A DNA stretch of 64,000 nucleotides from Zeus faber. Its lineage: Eukaryota; Chordata; Actinopteri; Zeiformes; Zeidae. Of the stretch, positions 1 through 12,500 are shown one piece after another; position 1 is the first letter of the stretch; the number at the start of each line of letters is the position of its first letter. The notes below the pieces were generated by a model. It saw only the letters and a list, made by a program, of their open reading frames with translations, ran no database searches and was not told the DNA's origin. The DNA is taken from the NCBI GenBank assembly GCA_960531495.1, contig OY482862.1, forward strand, positions 6,443,114 through 6,507,113, read 5' to 3'. The translations under genes were made by a program, and so were the position numbers.

Positions 1-433
1 GTGAACATTTGAACATTTGACTGGCCCTATTTCAAATTCACTTGAAACAATTGGATGTTTCTCATGTACATTCTGACCACATTCATACAGTTGGTTGTGC
101 TTCACAAGAGATTTACAAATATTCTTAAAACTCATTTACAAGCCCACTGCTTGAAAAATAAATGCTTTGACTCAAAGCACATACACATACTGTATGCCTT
201 ACCGTGGAACCAAGTGCCTTATCTGAGAAGCAAGATGCAGAAAGTAATGCTGTTTTGGTACGATATTTGTATCTGGAAACAATTGTTTGAAATGTTTCAA
301 ATGTGTCAAATGTTTTCTTGATTAAAAGCTTCAGCCTTGAATAAGTTGACAGAGAATGAATAGGTGAACACAGAATTTGGACTATTCATAACAACTTAAG
401 CAGCATTTGTGTGTAATCATTTTTCCAACTGTG
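1..433. other. No recognisable feature
   Basis: AT-rich sequence with short frames only. None resembles a known protein to me, and no repeat recurring elsewhere in the window was seen. Confidence 0.5.
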
Positions 434-1678
434 TCAATGACAAATGGAAGGATCTACCAAAATCGGAATCTGCCCAGCAGACTGTTTTAGTTTGTTGTCA
501 TTTGATGACAGTGTATTGACAGATATGGGGCAAGGCTTATCCCTTGCATCCACAGGAGAATAAGGGAAACCAATAATTGCACCGTTGAATATGTTTAACT
601 CCAAATGCCCTGAAAGCACAACTTGCTTCAAAACACATTTGATTTCATATGGGGCAACACCTTCAAGAATAATGTACATGATGTCTTGTGGGTTTTGATT
701 GATTATAACAAAGAAAGGAAATTCTGCGTTAATTCGCTGCTCCTGTTCATACCATGTGTCGTCTTTATATTTTCTTTCATGAAGTCATTGCTTGCTTTTT
801 CAATGTCACTACATTGCCTTATATGACTTGCCATGATTCCTTCAACAAACAAATCATCATTAAATTGTTCCTGCATGTCTTCAAAGTTGCATTCACAGTG
901 CTCGGATTTATTTTAGGCAAACCCTATTCCTTCCTTAAATCCAGCCACTTCTTGTTGAGCTAGGGTGTCTCCCCAAGTCATGGTTAATCCGCTCAAATAT
1001 CTTATCAATACAATGGGACAAATATTTTGTCGTTACCATGGCAAGCAGATGAATGGCAGCAAGTCTTGATCTGTATTTAGGGTTTATGTTACCTCAGGTG
1101 TAATAAATCAATGACAATTTGTTTTTGGTTGCCCGAGATCCAGGAGGATTGCATAACTCAATTTCATCTGCATATAAAATTAACTGCAATGCTGTGGGAA
1201 CTTTCAAAAACTTAATGGCTATCGCCATGCAAGGATGGATTTTTTTCATGATTTATGGAGACATTTATCAATTTAATCATGAAAAAAGTCCATCCTTGCA
1301 TGGCGGTGGCCCCTCTTCAATCATTGCAAGAATTCTTGGATGCAATAGCAACTGCTCCAAACTTTTCACCAACGGTATATTATGAAAGCAATGGTTCTTA
1401 ATGGTAAGGACTCTGGAGTCTCTACTTTTCAGATAACATACCATATGTTTTGAGATAATAATCTCTGGTTCAACTGGTTGTAACAGTTCTTTGATTGTCC
1501 TATCCTGCAAATGGGCCTTACCAATTTGATTGAAAGGCTCAATAAACTGGTAAAATATCCCCATTGCATCACTCTTCAGTTGACCCAGGTCCCCAGAATG
1601 TCTCTCAATCTTATTTCTGATTAAATGTTTTAGGAGCTCCAATAATGATGCCTGATATTGCTGGACTCCAATCACCAT
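434..1678 (-). pseudogene. Decayed transposon-derived protein relic
   Basis: Read on the minus strand, the block first gives about 130 residues (1678-1277) opening QYQASLLELLKHLIRNK. More pieces follow in changing frames: a stretch near 1000-700 (WGDTLAQQEV..., then a DIEKASNDFM-like stretch) and finally YIILEGVAPYEIKCVLKQ with ARDKPCPISVNTLSS at 680-434. From memory, this order (leucine-rich segment, ILEGVxPYEIK, then DKPxxIS..LxSxDxxLKQ) recurs in many multi-copy uncharacterised fish proteins that I take to be transposon-derived. The reading is interrupted several times by stops and frame changes, so this is a relic and not a working gene. The transposon class is not identified. Whether the family is domesticated elsewhere cannot be told from here. 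Confidence 0.5.
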
Positions 1679-2719
1679 ATGGTAAACAGCTCTCTGGGGA
1701 GTGGGTAAATACTACATTATTAACCTCATAGAAAAATGCAGTGGACAATATACATATACAATATAAATATGAACGAGCCCTTGCAACAGTTGGAATTGGG
1801 GTTGAATGGAATGTTACAACAGAATGCTACATGTCTGCTGGTTCCTTAGGTGGCTGAAGAACTTTGTCTTCATCACCAAATTAGAAAGCTATCCAGTTTA
1901 ATTTCAGTTAATGTGACTTAATAGTTTTTTAAGAGTCAATGCCACAAAAAAGAAGCATATGAAACAATGCCAAATCATCTTGGAAGAGCAAGGTTGCTAC
2001 CAAGTTTTGACTGACTGCAGCAGGCAACACATTACCCAGCCAAGCTACTGAAAATCAGTTCATAACTCAAAAACCCATAAATCATAATTCCACTGCAATG
2101 CACAATTATGTAGTAAAATTGTTGCATACGTATATATTATAAATCCCCTCACAAATTAAGAAACTAGTTGTTTCTAATTGATTTACAAATTAATCAATGT
2201 CATAATACCCCTATTAGAAATGGTAGCTCCCCATGTGTCGAGTGGGGGAGGGTACGTGGGCCAAAGAAAAGACAGGATTTGCGACGTGAGTAGAAGTGAG
2301 CAAAGCAAGGCATTGTGGGATTTAAGCTTCCATTCCTTGTCCGAGACTTTGCTTGAACTAGGATCTGTTTCACTGCAAGTACATCCAATATTTCATATTT
2401 TGGAATTTGACATCATATAAAATTTGAATGTTATCCATGATTGTATGTTTATATTTTTCCATGTGTGTATATTTATTGTCAATGTAAATTTATTGTTACA
2501 TTTTTGAAGCCGAATAGAGCAAACATTAGCTGAGCTGAGCTATCTACCTAACTACCTAACAGCATGGACAAACTGGACAATGTCGCGTGTCGGTTTTAAG
2601 GGGTAATTTATGCAAATATTATTTTTAAACTTAGTTAATGCACCAAACTCGTTAGCACCAGCTAGCGTTTTTGAATGAAGCAACAATTTTTACTAGTTTC
2701 ATGCAATTTGGCTGTTCTG
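1679..2719. other. Unassigned AT-rich stretch
   Basis: No protein-like frame and no terminal repeats were seen. The only short ORFs (around 2200-2420, both strands) show no known motif. Confidence 0.45.
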
Positions 2720-2935
2720 GCACTTATTAATCTTGCCCCATGTGTCCAATTTGATCACAGCTGCAAATATCAGCGAGGGAATGATGGGCACCCTGTCTCT
2801 TGATGGACCAGGCCACCTTCTTCCATTGCTCCAAAGTCCAGTTCTGACGTCCATGTGACAATTGGAGGCGCTTTTGGCGGTGGACAGTGGTCAGCATGGG
2901 AACTCTGGCCGGTCTATGACGCACAACATCTTTTG
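2720..2935 (-). mobile_element. Tc1/mariner transposase fragment
   Basis: The minus strand reads RHRPARVPMLTTVHRQKRLQ and then NWTLEQWKKVAWS. This matches the Tc1-family stretch RRPARVPLLTxxHRxxRLxWAxxHxNWTxxQWxxVxWSDE that leads to the second catalytic Asp. After KKVAWS the match fades and the expected SDE is not present, so the catalytic core is lost. About 55 recognisable residues remain from a roughly 340-residue protein. No inverted terminal repeats were found beside it. It is an inactive scrap. Confidence 0.75.
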
Positions 2936-3060
2936 TTTTTAAGAAGACTTTTATTTAACAGTAAGAATATACATGTTTTATAAAAGTTAGGAGTTTAAAA
3001 GTGGCGACAACACAAGAAAATGTAGAGTCTATCAATAATATGAGTCTTTGTATAGAAGCC

Positions 3061-3400
3061 TCAGTGTGTCATTAAATCTATAAATGTGTGTATGCCAAAT
3101 ATCTTCAAAGTTCTTGGAGTAATTATGTGGGTTAAACCCAACCCTATCCCAGCTACACTCAGGCAGCCTGTTTCGGGCCTCTTTTCATTTTCTTTTTGCC
3201 CGTGGCTGCATATGCAAGTAAACTTGAGAATATTTTCGATTGCTACTGGTTCATAATCTGCATCACCAACCTCAACGGATTTCATCATGTCATCATCTTC
3301 TTCCACTGCAACAACAATCGGCATATCGTTGGTCTCCTCCAATCGTTCACATTCAGGTTGAAATCTGTTGTTCAAATGTTCTCCAAGCCCGGGATAACGG
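3061..3400 (-). other. Acidic ORF, possibly N-terminal part of a transposon protein
   Basis: About 110 residues on the minus strand read LGEHLNNRFQPECERLEE, then an acidic stretch with EEDDDMM and a YEPVAIEN segment. There is no Met start: the open frame begins from other codons. A neighbouring frame just upstream reads SDSNTENDSDAETDTTV, so the acidic character extends further. It lies on the same strand as the relic at 434-1678 and upstream of it, and may be its N-terminal end. That is inference from position and composition. I recognise no domain. Confidence 0.25.
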
Positions 3401-3639
3401 TGGTATCAGTTTCAGCATCGCTGTCATTCTCTGTGTTGCTGTCGGAGAACTGACTATCATCACGGAAAATGAAGTCCAGTACAGGTTGCTTAAACTGACT
3501 TGGATATATCAAAAAGTAACAGGTATCTGGAAAAATCTAATTTTCCTTCTACAAAGGTTTTTTCAACTTATTAGGCTGCTCCTGGCAATTTTAGAAATGC
3601 GCAAGATAACGGGTTTTGCTGCGGTGGGTCACATATATG

Positions 3640-3775
3640 ACTTTGCAAGCCAAAGAGTTTTGTGTGTACTATGCAGACCTCACTCAGACTGGTTATTTTT
3701 TAATAAAAGTTCTATCTGTGTATTCAGCTTTCCTCAAGTGCTTAAAGAACCTAAGAGTGGGGGTTTTGTCCTCGA
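3640..3775 (+). mobile_element. LTR fragment related to the retroviral fossil at 9.5-14.7 kb
   Basis: From CAAGCCAAAGAGTTTT through the AATAAA-bearing segment to TATCTGTGTATTCA it matches 14622-14705 closely over about 80 bases, in the same orientation. Both end a little later with a similar GACAYAT segment. AATAAA followed by a short R/U5-like stretch is the usual layout of a retroviral LTR. It is read as an old, partial LTR copy of the same family. No internal genes were recognised next to it. Confidence 0.6.
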
Positions 3776-4059
3776 CATATTTGGAGCTATGCAGGGTTAA
3801 GAAACAGGGTCTGAAGTGCTGCTGAGCCTGGGCACAGGTCCCCATTTGGGCCACACGAACAGAAGGCGGCTGCCTCAACTCAAATTTAATCAATCTTCTT
3901 GCTGATTAGATAGGAGCTTTGTGTGGTCCATGCAGATCGGCTCGGAGGCTGGGCAATAAGTAGAACTCTCCAAATAAAAACAAACACGTACATTTTGCAG
4001 CAGAGGTTGTTGGGTTACAGAAAAAAGCATGTGGATGTATTAAAATCCTGTGGATACCA

Positions 4060-4165
4060 CTTTATGGATACAAATTAAACATACTGTGAAGGACTGAATA
4101 TACAGGTCCTTAAGATACAGCCTCAGAGAAGTGTCTCTTGAGGGTCTGAATGGTAAGAGTAAGTG
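4060..4165 (+). repeat. Hairpin-bearing repeat unit related to 8640-8965
   Basis: The unit GATACAGCCTCAGAGAAGTG...CTTGAGGGTCTGAATGG resembles the units at 8829-8885 and 8891-8940. It contains a short inverted repeat (CCTCAgAGA / TCTcTTGAGG). Its position shortly downstream of the LTR fragment at 3640-3775 suggests that both come from one old element. Confidence 0.45.
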
Positions 4166-6600
4166 GTACGGTAGGAGCCACTTGAAGACGCCACTTCCAG
4201 CTGGCTGACAGCCAAATTGCAACCAGCTTTCAGTCAGCTTCCAGTCAACCACCAGGCACCTCCCACCCGTTTGCCATTCGGCTGGAATACCCCATCCTTC
4301 TCATGTGTCCTGACAGGGTGTGTTCAATTTCAACTGTAATCATGCCCATTTAGTAATTGCAATGTGTCACCATGAGATGCCGCTAACTTCACAAAAACAC
4401 AATGACATTTCAGAGAGCGATTTCAGATTTTCACCCCTAACCCTGACTCATTACATGAAATATTGTTCTTTGAACCCTGACCAGAGGTCATCTTTCAAAG
4501 TTCAATTGTTTTTCTGTCATATGAATGAGAACAGGTCTTAATGATTTATTTTAATCTACATGTTGCATAGCTTTTTAATTTCAAAATGGGCGCTGTTTTT
4601 TTTGTTCACAATTTTATAATTACAAAGTTCAATAGCTTTGTAATAGCTTTGTAATGAGAGCACTCCAACAAGGTCTATGTAATTATAGTTTCAAATTTAT
4701 TGTCAAATAGTTGCAGACAATGCAAGCATCATTACCCGTAATGAGATTCTTAGTCTCAGAGCTAAATCAACTTAACATAATACGTAAAATAAGGGTATAG
4801 TAGTGATTAAAATAAAACAGTATTTAAAAACAGAATTTAAAGAGTATTTAAACAGTTAATATTTAAACAAAATTTAAAAATCTAAAATGGAAAGAAGTAG
4901 TGTAGTATAAGTAAAATAAAAGTATTTACCAAAAAGAAAGACAAAATAAAATGCAGACAATAATGACAGTGAGTCAACTTGATAGTGGACATCTTAAATA
5001 CTGGTAAGATAGAACCAGTGTTGTAAGACAAATACTGTAATATATAACTAAGAGGTAAGACAAAACACTATAACTATAATGCAATGCTTGATAAATTCAA
5101 GTGACTAGTTTTAAAGTTTCACTAGCTTCTTTTTAAAGTGGACAAGTGTGTGGATTTTTGAACTATAACATATTTATTTTACTTAAAAATATTGTGAAAT
5201 ATCAGAGCAAATTTCTGCTTCTCTGCCTCTCTGTCCGAGAAGCGGTCCCCCTTAATCCCCCATCTAATAGATTGACTTTCTAAATTACAAAAAACAACAA
5301 TGTCACAATAAAATATATAAAAAATCAATCAATAAAAGTTGATTGAATAAAATCAACACCAGGGATATAATAATAATTTGTACAAACGTTACAGAGACTA
5401 AACAGTATACAGGTTTTTCTGAACACTCAAGATTGTTAAAGTTGATACAGTTTAAACTCCATGGTTTACTTTACAGATCAGTTAATAAATCGCCATGTTA
5501 TAGTAAATTGGATATTTGATTCCCTCTCTACGGAGAGGAATTTTCACCTCTCAGTGAGAAAGGAATGGATTGCTCCATTGGAATGTGTAAATGTTGGTCA
5601 ATGGGTCTGCGTTTGCATATGTATGGTTTATGTGTGACACAATGACCGGCCATTAAGTGTAAACAAAGAGATGGCCCAAGGCTCTACCTGCGGTCTGCTT
5701 CGTAGTCACTCAAAAAATGTGTACTGCAGCAATTAGAGACAAGTACTGTATCCTTGTGTAAAAGTTGGAGACTGGGAGGCTATGATACAAACTATTATAA
5801 AAATCTGAAAGTAGGAAGTAACAGGTAAAACAGCAAAAACATGGGGTAAACAATAAAGGGTGATGCAGCAATACAGATAATAATGATCTCATACAGCCAA
5901 TAGTCATAATGTACAGATGGTCAAATACACTGTGTGTGTTAGTGCCTTAGTTGTTGTTCTGAAAAGCGACGGGGAACGATGGATACTAATAATATACTTC
6001 TTATAAGTATTTCCATAGAGTAGTAGTAATAAGTAATAATAACTTGGAAGGTGTACACACGGCACACTGTAGGACAAAAAATAAAACCCTGCTCCAATTC
6101 TAGAGTTAGGTTTACCTCTCACACAATGAGTTGAAGACAACAAAGTGTTGATGATAGTATGATTGTATTTATGAATTTATGAATCTATGAATTTACAGTA
6201 AAGCAGCAGAAATGTAAATTATGATTAACCGGCATACTGTACACATGCTGTATAACAGGCGCTGGTAGTTCATCCTTGAATTTTCCCCTAACCCTGGTCT
6301 TAATCTGATATAGGCGTTAGGCCCTTATTAGTTTGTTTTGACCACACCCCCGGCACTTATTAGAGGCCTGGGTTTTATTTGAATAACTGTTTAAATGTGA
6401 GGAAAAATGGTGACTGAAATATATTCATTACCGAATCTTCTAAACCTTACACTGCTATTATGTACATTACCACCTCAATGCTAACCCTGCTATTTGTTAT
6501 CCTTTTCATGTCATTCATTGTCTCAAGCTCATGCAATCATTACAGAGAACACAGAGGAATGAAGGAAGTTTTATGTTTATTTAATTTAAGCACAGTGTGA
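4166..6600. other. Unassigned AT-rich stretch
   Basis: No coding signal. Around 4690-4770 a TTTATTGTCAAATAG...TGCAAGCATCATT stretch resembles the reversed 3' end of a fish retroposon, but there is no second copy in the window to confirm it. The rest is AT-rich with short homopolymers. Confidence 0.4.
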
Positions 6601-6622
6601 AACCAGATGAGAATGGCACACT

Positions 6623-6624
<2 letters not shown>

Positions 6625-6700
<76 letters not shown>

Positions 6701-6722
6701 TATATATATATATATATATATA
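6625..6722. repeat. (TA)n microsatellite
   Basis: Almost pure TA dinucleotides with one GAG interruption near 6698. It sits directly at the 5' truncation point of the LINE that follows. Confidence 0.95.
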
Positions 6723-8360
6723 CGGTTTTCGATCTCTGGAACTGCAATCCCATCCATCACGGAGCAACCAGTCAAGAGCTTGGGGAAGCTCTTTGACTCA
6801 AGCCTGAAAGACTCTGCTGCCATCCAGGAGTTTGGTGTACAACTAGGAGCGTGGCTCACCAAGGTGGACAAGTCCGGCCTGCCTGGTAGATTTTAAGCCT
6901 GGATCTACCAGCACTCCATTCTGCCCAGAGTCCTGTGGCCTCTCCTCGTCTACGCAGTCCCTGTAACAACTGTGGAATCCCTCGAAAGGAAGAGCAGCGG
7001 CTTTCTTCGGAAGTGGCTAGGCCTTCCCCGCAGCCTCAACAGCGCTGCCCTGTACGGGACAAGTAACACCCTCCAGCTACCCTTCAGTGGGCTCACTGAA
7101 GAATTCAAGGTGGCACGTACAAGAGAAGCCCTACAGTACAGGGATTCCAGGGACAGCAAGGTGTCATCAGCTGGGATTGAAGTGAGGACAGGAAGGAAGT
7201 GGAAGGCTGAGAAGGCAGTGGAGGTGGCAGAGTCACGCCTAAGGCAAAAAGCACTGGTAGGGGTCTTGGCGACAGGGAGAGCAGGCCTGGGCTACTTCCC
7301 AAAGACCCAAGTGAGTCAGGCCTGGGGAAAGGAGAGACACCATCTACTCCAGGATGAGGTTCGAGCAGGTGTGGAGGAGGAGCGAGTGAGTAAGGCAGTG
7401 GGACTCCGGCAGCAGGGGGCATAGACAACATGGGAGAGTGCGTTGCAGCGCATAGTCACTTGGTCAAACATCATGCAGGCAGACTTCCACCGCGTCCGGT
7501 TCCTTGTGCAGGGAGTCTATGATGCCCTTCCGAGCCCACCGAACCTCCATGTGTGGGGGAAGAGCGAGACACCTTCCTGTCCCCTGTGCTCCGGAAGAGG
7601 CTCCTTGGAACGTTTCCTCAGCAGCTGCCCAAAGTCCCTGGCTGATGGTCGCTACCGTTGGCGCCATGACCAGGTTCTGAAAGCAGTTGCTGAGAGCATA
7701 GCCTCGGCCATCAGCACCAGCAAACACCCATCATGCTCCGAAGAAGGCAGCCCCCTTCATCAAAGCTGGAGAGAGACCCCGGGCATGTCCACAGACAACA
7801 ACAGTACTCCTCCACACAGCCCCTGATTGGCAGTTGCAGGTTGACCTGGGAAAACAGCTGAGGTTCCCCCAGCACATTGCATCAACATCTCTCCGGCCAG
7901 ACATGATCATCACCTCTGAGGCTTCAAAACACCTCATCATGCTGGAACTTACAGTGCCCTGGGAAGAGCGCATTGAGGAAGCCAACGAAAGGAAACATGC
8001 TAAATATCAGGAACTGGTGGAGGAGGGCAGGGGCAGGGGCTGGAGGACATTCTACGAGCCAATAGAAGTTGGCTGCAGAGGCTTTGCAGGACGCTCTCTC
8101 TGCAAAGTCCTAGGCTGTTTGGGCGTGACAGGGGCGGCCAAGAAGAGGGCCATTAAATCCGCAAGCGAAGCCGCAGAGAAAGCCACGAGGTGGCTGTGGC
8201 TCAAAAGGGCAGATCCGGGGGTTGCTACTGGGACGCAAGCCGGGGCATAATCAACCCCGGCTGAGTCACCTGGGGGAGGGTGGATGATGTTGCGAGACCC
8301 GAAACACCCAATGATCTCAGGATACATCACTGAAGATGCGTCCCAGTGCATCCAGGAGAT
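6723..8360 (+). mobile_element. 5'-truncated LINE with restriction-like endonuclease
   Basis: The translated order is RT thumb/C-terminal segment ([14 protein letters not shown], then SILPRVLWPLLVYAVP and KWLGLPRS), a cysteine knuckle (CPLCSGRGSLERFLSSC near 7578-7630, then GRYRWRHDQVLKA), and a PD-(D/E)XK-type endonuclease (RPDMIITS..., then LELTVPWEERIEEAN, near 7895-8010). It ends WLWLKRADPGV near 8215, followed by about 100 bases that look like 3' UTR. An endonuclease C-terminal to RT is the plan of early-branching LINEs (R2/R4/NeSL/Hero-like). The exact clade is not decided. The N-terminal part and RT core are missing. In-frame stops lie near 6894, 7422 and 7824, and the last part is in another frame after about 7830. 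The knuckle's usual His appears replaced. It is a dead copy. Confidence 0.8.
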
Positions 8361-8639
8361 GTTTCTTTCAAGAGTGGGAATATCATCTGGCACCTCACCA
8401 TACTACACGCCGTGTTTTTGCACATGAGGGGACTGAACCATTGCTCCCCTTGGTGGATGGATAAAGCTTTGCAACTGCTATTCCACCAATGCAGCATGGG
8501 GGTGTTCCCAGGCGCTGGCACGAAATAACGTCATGGAGGGGGATATAATTACAGGCTAGGTCCAAGCACAAACCCATCATGGTCCTTGCATAGGTCAGCC
8601 ATGCTCCAATCACGGATCTGCCTGGGCTCTGTCATGTTC
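8361..8639. other. Unassigned junction sequence
   Basis: Between the LINE 3' end and the hairpin-unit array. No coding or repeat match was recognised. Confidence 0.35.
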
Positions 8640-8965
8640 CAGCTGCCTTCTCCAAGTTTCTCCGACTGTACTTCTGAGATACCGCTTAAAGGAGGTCAGT
8701 CTTGGTAAAGGTCTGCTTGTTCTCAAATAACAGCTCTAATAGAGAGAAACTGCTTGGTCAGATGAAAACTGAAGTCTATGATACCACCTTAAGGAGAAAA
8801 ATCTGCTTGGGTAGACTAATAGGTTCTGCGATATCGCCTCAAGAAAGTGCACTTCTAGAGGGTCTGTCTGGGTAGAACCCAACTCTGCGGATACCGCTTA
8901 GCAAGACAAAACTTGCTAAGGACTGAATGGGTAGAGTCTGCGGATATCGCACAAGTAAATTCGGT
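8640..8965 (+). repeat. Degenerate tandem array of stem-loop units
   Basis: About five units of roughly 55-65 bases each carry a TCTGCGGATAYCGC-like box followed by a short inverted repeat and a GGGTAGA box. Boxes begin near 8672, 8777, 8827, 8887 and 8938. The clearest hairpin is CTTAGCAAG-acaaaa-CTTGCTAAG near 8897-8920. A related unit is at 4060-4165. It lies just upstream of the retroviral fossil and may be part of its LTR or leader. Confidence 0.55.
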
Positions 8966-9539
8966 TTAGAAACTGTATTTGGCTGGTGAAGCTGAGAGAA
9001 AGAAAAAAGGAGGGGGTTTCTTTCTTGTTTCGCTGTGTGTAAGAGTCTGAGTGCGTATGTGGGTGACTTTGTGTGTATGTGTCAGTGTGTGTGTGTGTGT
9101 GTGTGGCAGGGTGTGTGTTGCAGCTGCAAAGTGAGGCTGCTTGTGTCGATGTTTATTCAAGGCTGTTTGTGATACTGTTTTCGATAAAGCTGCTTGTGGA
9201 ATTATAATGTGTAAAAAACTGTTTATAATTACTGTGTGAAGTATAGTTCATATTTAGTGGTAAGAAATATTGTGATTAAATTAGATAAGAATTTGGGTCA
9301 ATAACGGAGATTAATTATATAAAGGGATAAAAGAGGCTGACACATCTACTCCCTTAGCACCTGCTAGAATTGTATGAGCCCTTGTGACAGGAAATTGTCC
9401 ATTGAAAAGACTCAGATTTGAGTGATTTGTTGATGCTTATAACTCTGCCTCCAAGGGACATTATTGTATGAAAACAGTCCCCAATAGAATATCTAAGAAT
9501 AAGACCCTTAAAAGTAGCTGTTCATGATATATTGTCTAA

Positions 9540-12500
9540 ATACTAGGGATTCTGATAAAATAGTGTTGTGTGTTTGTGTGCACAGTTTGTCTGCAGGCTG
9601 GAAATTGAATCGTGTCTGTGTTTGTGTCGGTGAGCGCGATCCCCTAGGGAATACTGCCGCAAAGGTCCGTAGGAAATTAAGGAGGTGAGTGTGTGACGAG
9701 TGGGCCTGTAGGAGAATTCCCTGAGGAGCTTGGTGGGGAACAAGAGGTCAGAACCAGAGGTCAGAAGCGGAGAAGGAGTGAGGGAGAAGGGAGAGAAAAA
9801 CAGAACACTATTATAATAAGAAAGTATAAGGATTAAAGAATTAACTTTGGGAATGAGTAAAAATGCATAAGGGTATATTAGGAGGAATATTTGCAGAGTC
9901 GTAAGGATAAAATCCAGATATGACATTGTGTTGATTTGAGAATTATTAGTTGAAGGTTCTCGAATAACTCTCCATGTGTACGCTGATCTGAAAAATTCTC
10001 GTGAAGAAACTCAGGTGCTAGCTGTTTTGGATTAGGCTGGTTCTCAGTGGTGATACTCTACATTGGCTTCCAATCGAGGGTTCCAATTCTGAGGTAATTA
10101 AGTCCGGATCTGACCTCATTATTAGTTTTAAATTCAATAAACTAAAAGCAAATCAATTAATGTAAAACTACATTTTATACACAGGCGAATTAGAAACAAT
10201 AAAAATAGATAAATAAATAGGCAAATAAAATAAATAATTAGAATTTTCAAGAGCAATTAACTAGATAAAGCAAAACTAGGTGCGATAAAATAAAAGAGGT
10301 TGTGTGGAAAATTGAAGACAGCAAGATAACGATGGCACCAGTACAAATTCTGGGGTAAAGTTCCCACTTTGTAAGGAGGAAATAAAATGAACATCACAAA
10401 AATTGGCAAAACGTACCAAAAACCAAATGACTATATGGCTGAAGGAGGGAACAGTTAACACGGCATTGTCTGAGGAAATACAAACTTTAATAAAAAACTA
10501 TAATACAGGAGACAGAAAAAAAAGATTAAGAAGAGAGAAAGAGGACAAGAGTTTTTAAAAATGTTCATAGAGGAAGGAGTGGTTGTTGATCTAAAAGCTC
10601 TTTTGGCCAGAGTTCTGGGGACGACGAAAATGAAAACCATACTGCAAATGGTCATCTAGACTGGATGAACAGGACAGTGGAAAATGACAGTGTTGGTTTT
10701 GATCTTTATAAACACGCCACATGGGGTGCAATGAGGAAGGAATTTCCAACTCCAATAGACCCAGGGGCGCTACAGAGGCTGGCGCTGGGGAACACAGAGA
10801 ACCCTGCCTCCTACATCCAGTAGGAGGTCAAAAGGTGGCGGCTGGAAACCAAGAGAGTCCAGAGACAGAAACATTTATATCTGCCAATTTTAGGAGATCT
10901 ATGGTTGAGGTGTTACCAGTACCAGTCAGGAACAAACTTGATGATGTGGTAGGATTAATCTCATCCAAGAACCATAAGGACTTTTTTGACTGTGTTATCC
11001 ACGCAGTGGATACATTTTGACCTGAATGTACCAAAACTGGCAGAGCAAGGCAAGGAAATACAAAGAAAACTCTCAAGTTGGAGTAAGTGACAAAATAAGA
11101 GAAAGACAAAAAGAAAATGCAAGGCAGGACAACCGCAGCTGAACCAGGTGCCATGATACCAGTCACTAAATCCAGTCCATCCCAGTTCAGCCACAGAGCC
11201 AAGGGTTACCCACCAATCCCCTACTCTATATACAACAGATTAAACAGATCAAAAGGGACCTCAATACCAGAATCAAAACCAGTACCAATACTCAAATTTA
11301 TGACTTAATGACAGTGTTGCTTTTACCAAAACAGGTGGCAATCGTTAAGTGTCAGGCGCACAAGAAAGGAAATGATTATGTAGTTGCAGACGAAGCAGTG
11401 AAACTAGCTTGAAAATGTGCACCAGGAATTCAAGCGCTGCTGATTATACCAGAGGCCAGCCAAGCTTAGATAATATTTTAAGAATGCAGGAGAAGGTGGG
11501 AGTGTGTGAACACAGTATGTGGATGAAAAGAGGGGCCAAGCCAGCTGAGGACGGCCTGTGGAGGGCCTAGGACGGACAGTTTGTGGCACCTACAGCATTA
11601 TGAGGAATTCTCACTACTAAGGCGCATGGTTTTGACCATGTGGCAGGGGGGAAGTGGTAAGGAGAATTAAAAAGCAAGGATATTGGTCTCCATATCCTCA
11701 ATCAATGGTAGATGAGCATCTGGCTGAATATGAAGTATGTGCTCAAAACAACGTACGAAAAGGCATCACTACACCATTAGGACATATTCTGACACCAGAA
11801 GGACCTTTTAGATACTTACACATAGAGTATGTGGATATGATTAAAATGGTCAATGATAAAAGGTACGTTTGTACATGCTGGTGATAGTAGACGGATTCAA
11901 TAGATGGGTGGAAGCCTATCCATCAACAGACTTAGGAGCAGGGACAGTGATAAAGTTCTTGACTAGAGAAGTAATATCTCGATTTGGTATACCAATTATG
12001 GGATCATCATTTATACAGAAGGCAGTGAAACAAGTTATGCAGCACCTGAGAATAAAGCAAAGGCTTAGATGTGTTTATCACCCACAATCACAGGGAAGGG
12101 TTGAGAAAGTGAATGGCACGCTTTAGATGAAAATAAACAAAATCTGTGCAAGCATGAAATTCAACTGGGTAGACTCACTCCCACTAGCCCTAATGAGCTA
12201 CTGCATGCAAGCTAACTGAGAAACTCCTCTAACCCTGTAAATATGCTTACAGGTCGACCCATGCCTGTGCCTGTGTTACGTGGGCCACATGAAGGTCCAC
12301 CGTTAGAACAATTGCAAATGGAATTAAGAGAATATATCAGACAACTATCTGCAATACAAAAAGTGATATACCAACAGGAAAAGAACAAAGTTCCAGAGCC
12401 AGAAGAGGAGCCACAAAGGGGGGTGGAACCTGGAGACAGCATCTACCTGAGAGTGTTCCGGAGATGGTGGAACTATCCAAGGAGGAAGAGACCCTATACA

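Noticed and set aside
7105-7985. Minus-strand ORFs of 84-108 codons
   Set aside because: Shadows of the plus-strand LINE coding sequence.
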